The position numbers were made by a program, and so were the translations under genes. The notes beneath the pieces are model-generated. The model was not told the DNA's origin and did no database searches. It was given only the letters and a program-made list of their open reading frames with translations. Shown one piece after another: positions 63,966-64,000 of a DNA stretch of 64,000 nt (position 1 is the stretch's first letter; every line of letters begins with the position of its first letter). The stretch is from contig JAWKZG010000021.1 in the NCBI GenBank assembly GCA_041396125.1, positions 24,704 to 88,703 on the forward strand, given 5' to 3'. This DNA comes from JAWKZG01 sp041396125. Lineage in GTDB: Bacteria; Pseudomonadota; Gammaproteobacteria; Competibacterales; Competibacteraceae.

Positions 63966-64000
63966 ATGTTTATCAAACATGCATTCAAGACCGTATTCGG
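63966..64000 (+). CDS. Start of a following gene, cut by window edge
   Basis: Five bases after the hydrolase stop an ATG begins MFIKHAFKTVF and remains open to the right edge. Only 11 codons are visible, so neither reality nor function can be judged; the close spacing suggests an operon partner. Confidence 0.3.
   Translation, partial: MFIKHAFKTVF

Overview
The window looks like chromosome of a Gammaproteobacterium of moderately high GC. The birA-coaX pair, rph-rdgB, a ProQ-type RNA chaperone, a tandem-domain Usp with a Kef antiporter, and FIST/GGDEF-EAL signalling all fit that group, but genus cannot be fixed from sequence alone. At least eight genes need one or more single-base corrections to give normal-length proteins (mxaK, the RuBisCO-like gene, the PS-decarboxylase-like gene, the PLD-like gene, GGDEF-EAL twice, the gene at 61972, and higB). 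Some of these indels are probably consensus errors rather than real mutations.

Layout. 1-5.6 kb: coaX (cut by the left edge), birA without a DNA-binding domain, a class I aminotransferase, a UbiD-type decarboxylase, a DUF454 membrane protein and an ABM monooxygenase. 5.7-22.6 kb: an alcohol-oxidation locus, mxaL-K-C-A-S-R (MoxR ATPase, DUF58, VWA and TPR-like maturation genes), then a secreted ankyrin protein, a di-haem cytochrome c and a PQQ alcohol dehydrogenase. The dehydrogenase has the acidic residue two positions after the catalytic Asp that marks lanthanide-dependent enzymes. The locus is split by an accessory island of about 8.1 kb (12.1-20.2 kb). The island holds a 1261-aa protein with a C-terminal PD-(D/E)xK-like nuclease motif, a complete single-gene IS66-family element with an 8-bp target duplication, broken HigB and XRE genes, a truncated CHC2 primase, a transposase relic and a toxin-tail/DUF4303 immunity relic. 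A decayed second copy of the cytochrome 3' end at the left junction shows that the locus was once contiguous.

22.9-27.3 kb: a translationally coupled SDR / RuBisCO-like protein / DUF1537 kinase set followed by an HpcH-type aldolase, probably for sugar-acid breakdown. 27.3-31 kb: a quinone-oxidoreductase-like MDR, rdgB, rph, tRNA-Arg(CCG), an integrase tail abutting the tRNA, and a DapA-family lyase/synthase. 31.8-36 kb: a 1027-aa protein in which a catalase-like haem domain is fused to a LodA-like CTQ amino-acid oxidase, overlapped by its LodB-like flavoprotein. I consider this the most novel system in the window. 37-49.7 kb: a secreted PS-decarboxylase-like protein, ProQ, a PLD-like protein, a TAXI-TRAP transporter with an acetolactate-synthase-like enzyme and an iron-type alcohol dehydrogenase, then a Tat-exported DUF3047 protein with a divergent AraC regulator. 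Six to seven dRS3-like palindromic repeats sit in the gaps here.

50.3-55.4 kb: three secreted proteins, two built from a tail-collar-like module with conserved HxH and CC motifs, and a 1198-aa FG-GAP-like protein with a long Ser/Thr-rich alternating segment. 55.4-64 kb: Usp, Kef antiporter, FIST sensor with GGDEF-EAL enzyme, a small membrane protein and a dienelactone-hydrolase-family protein.
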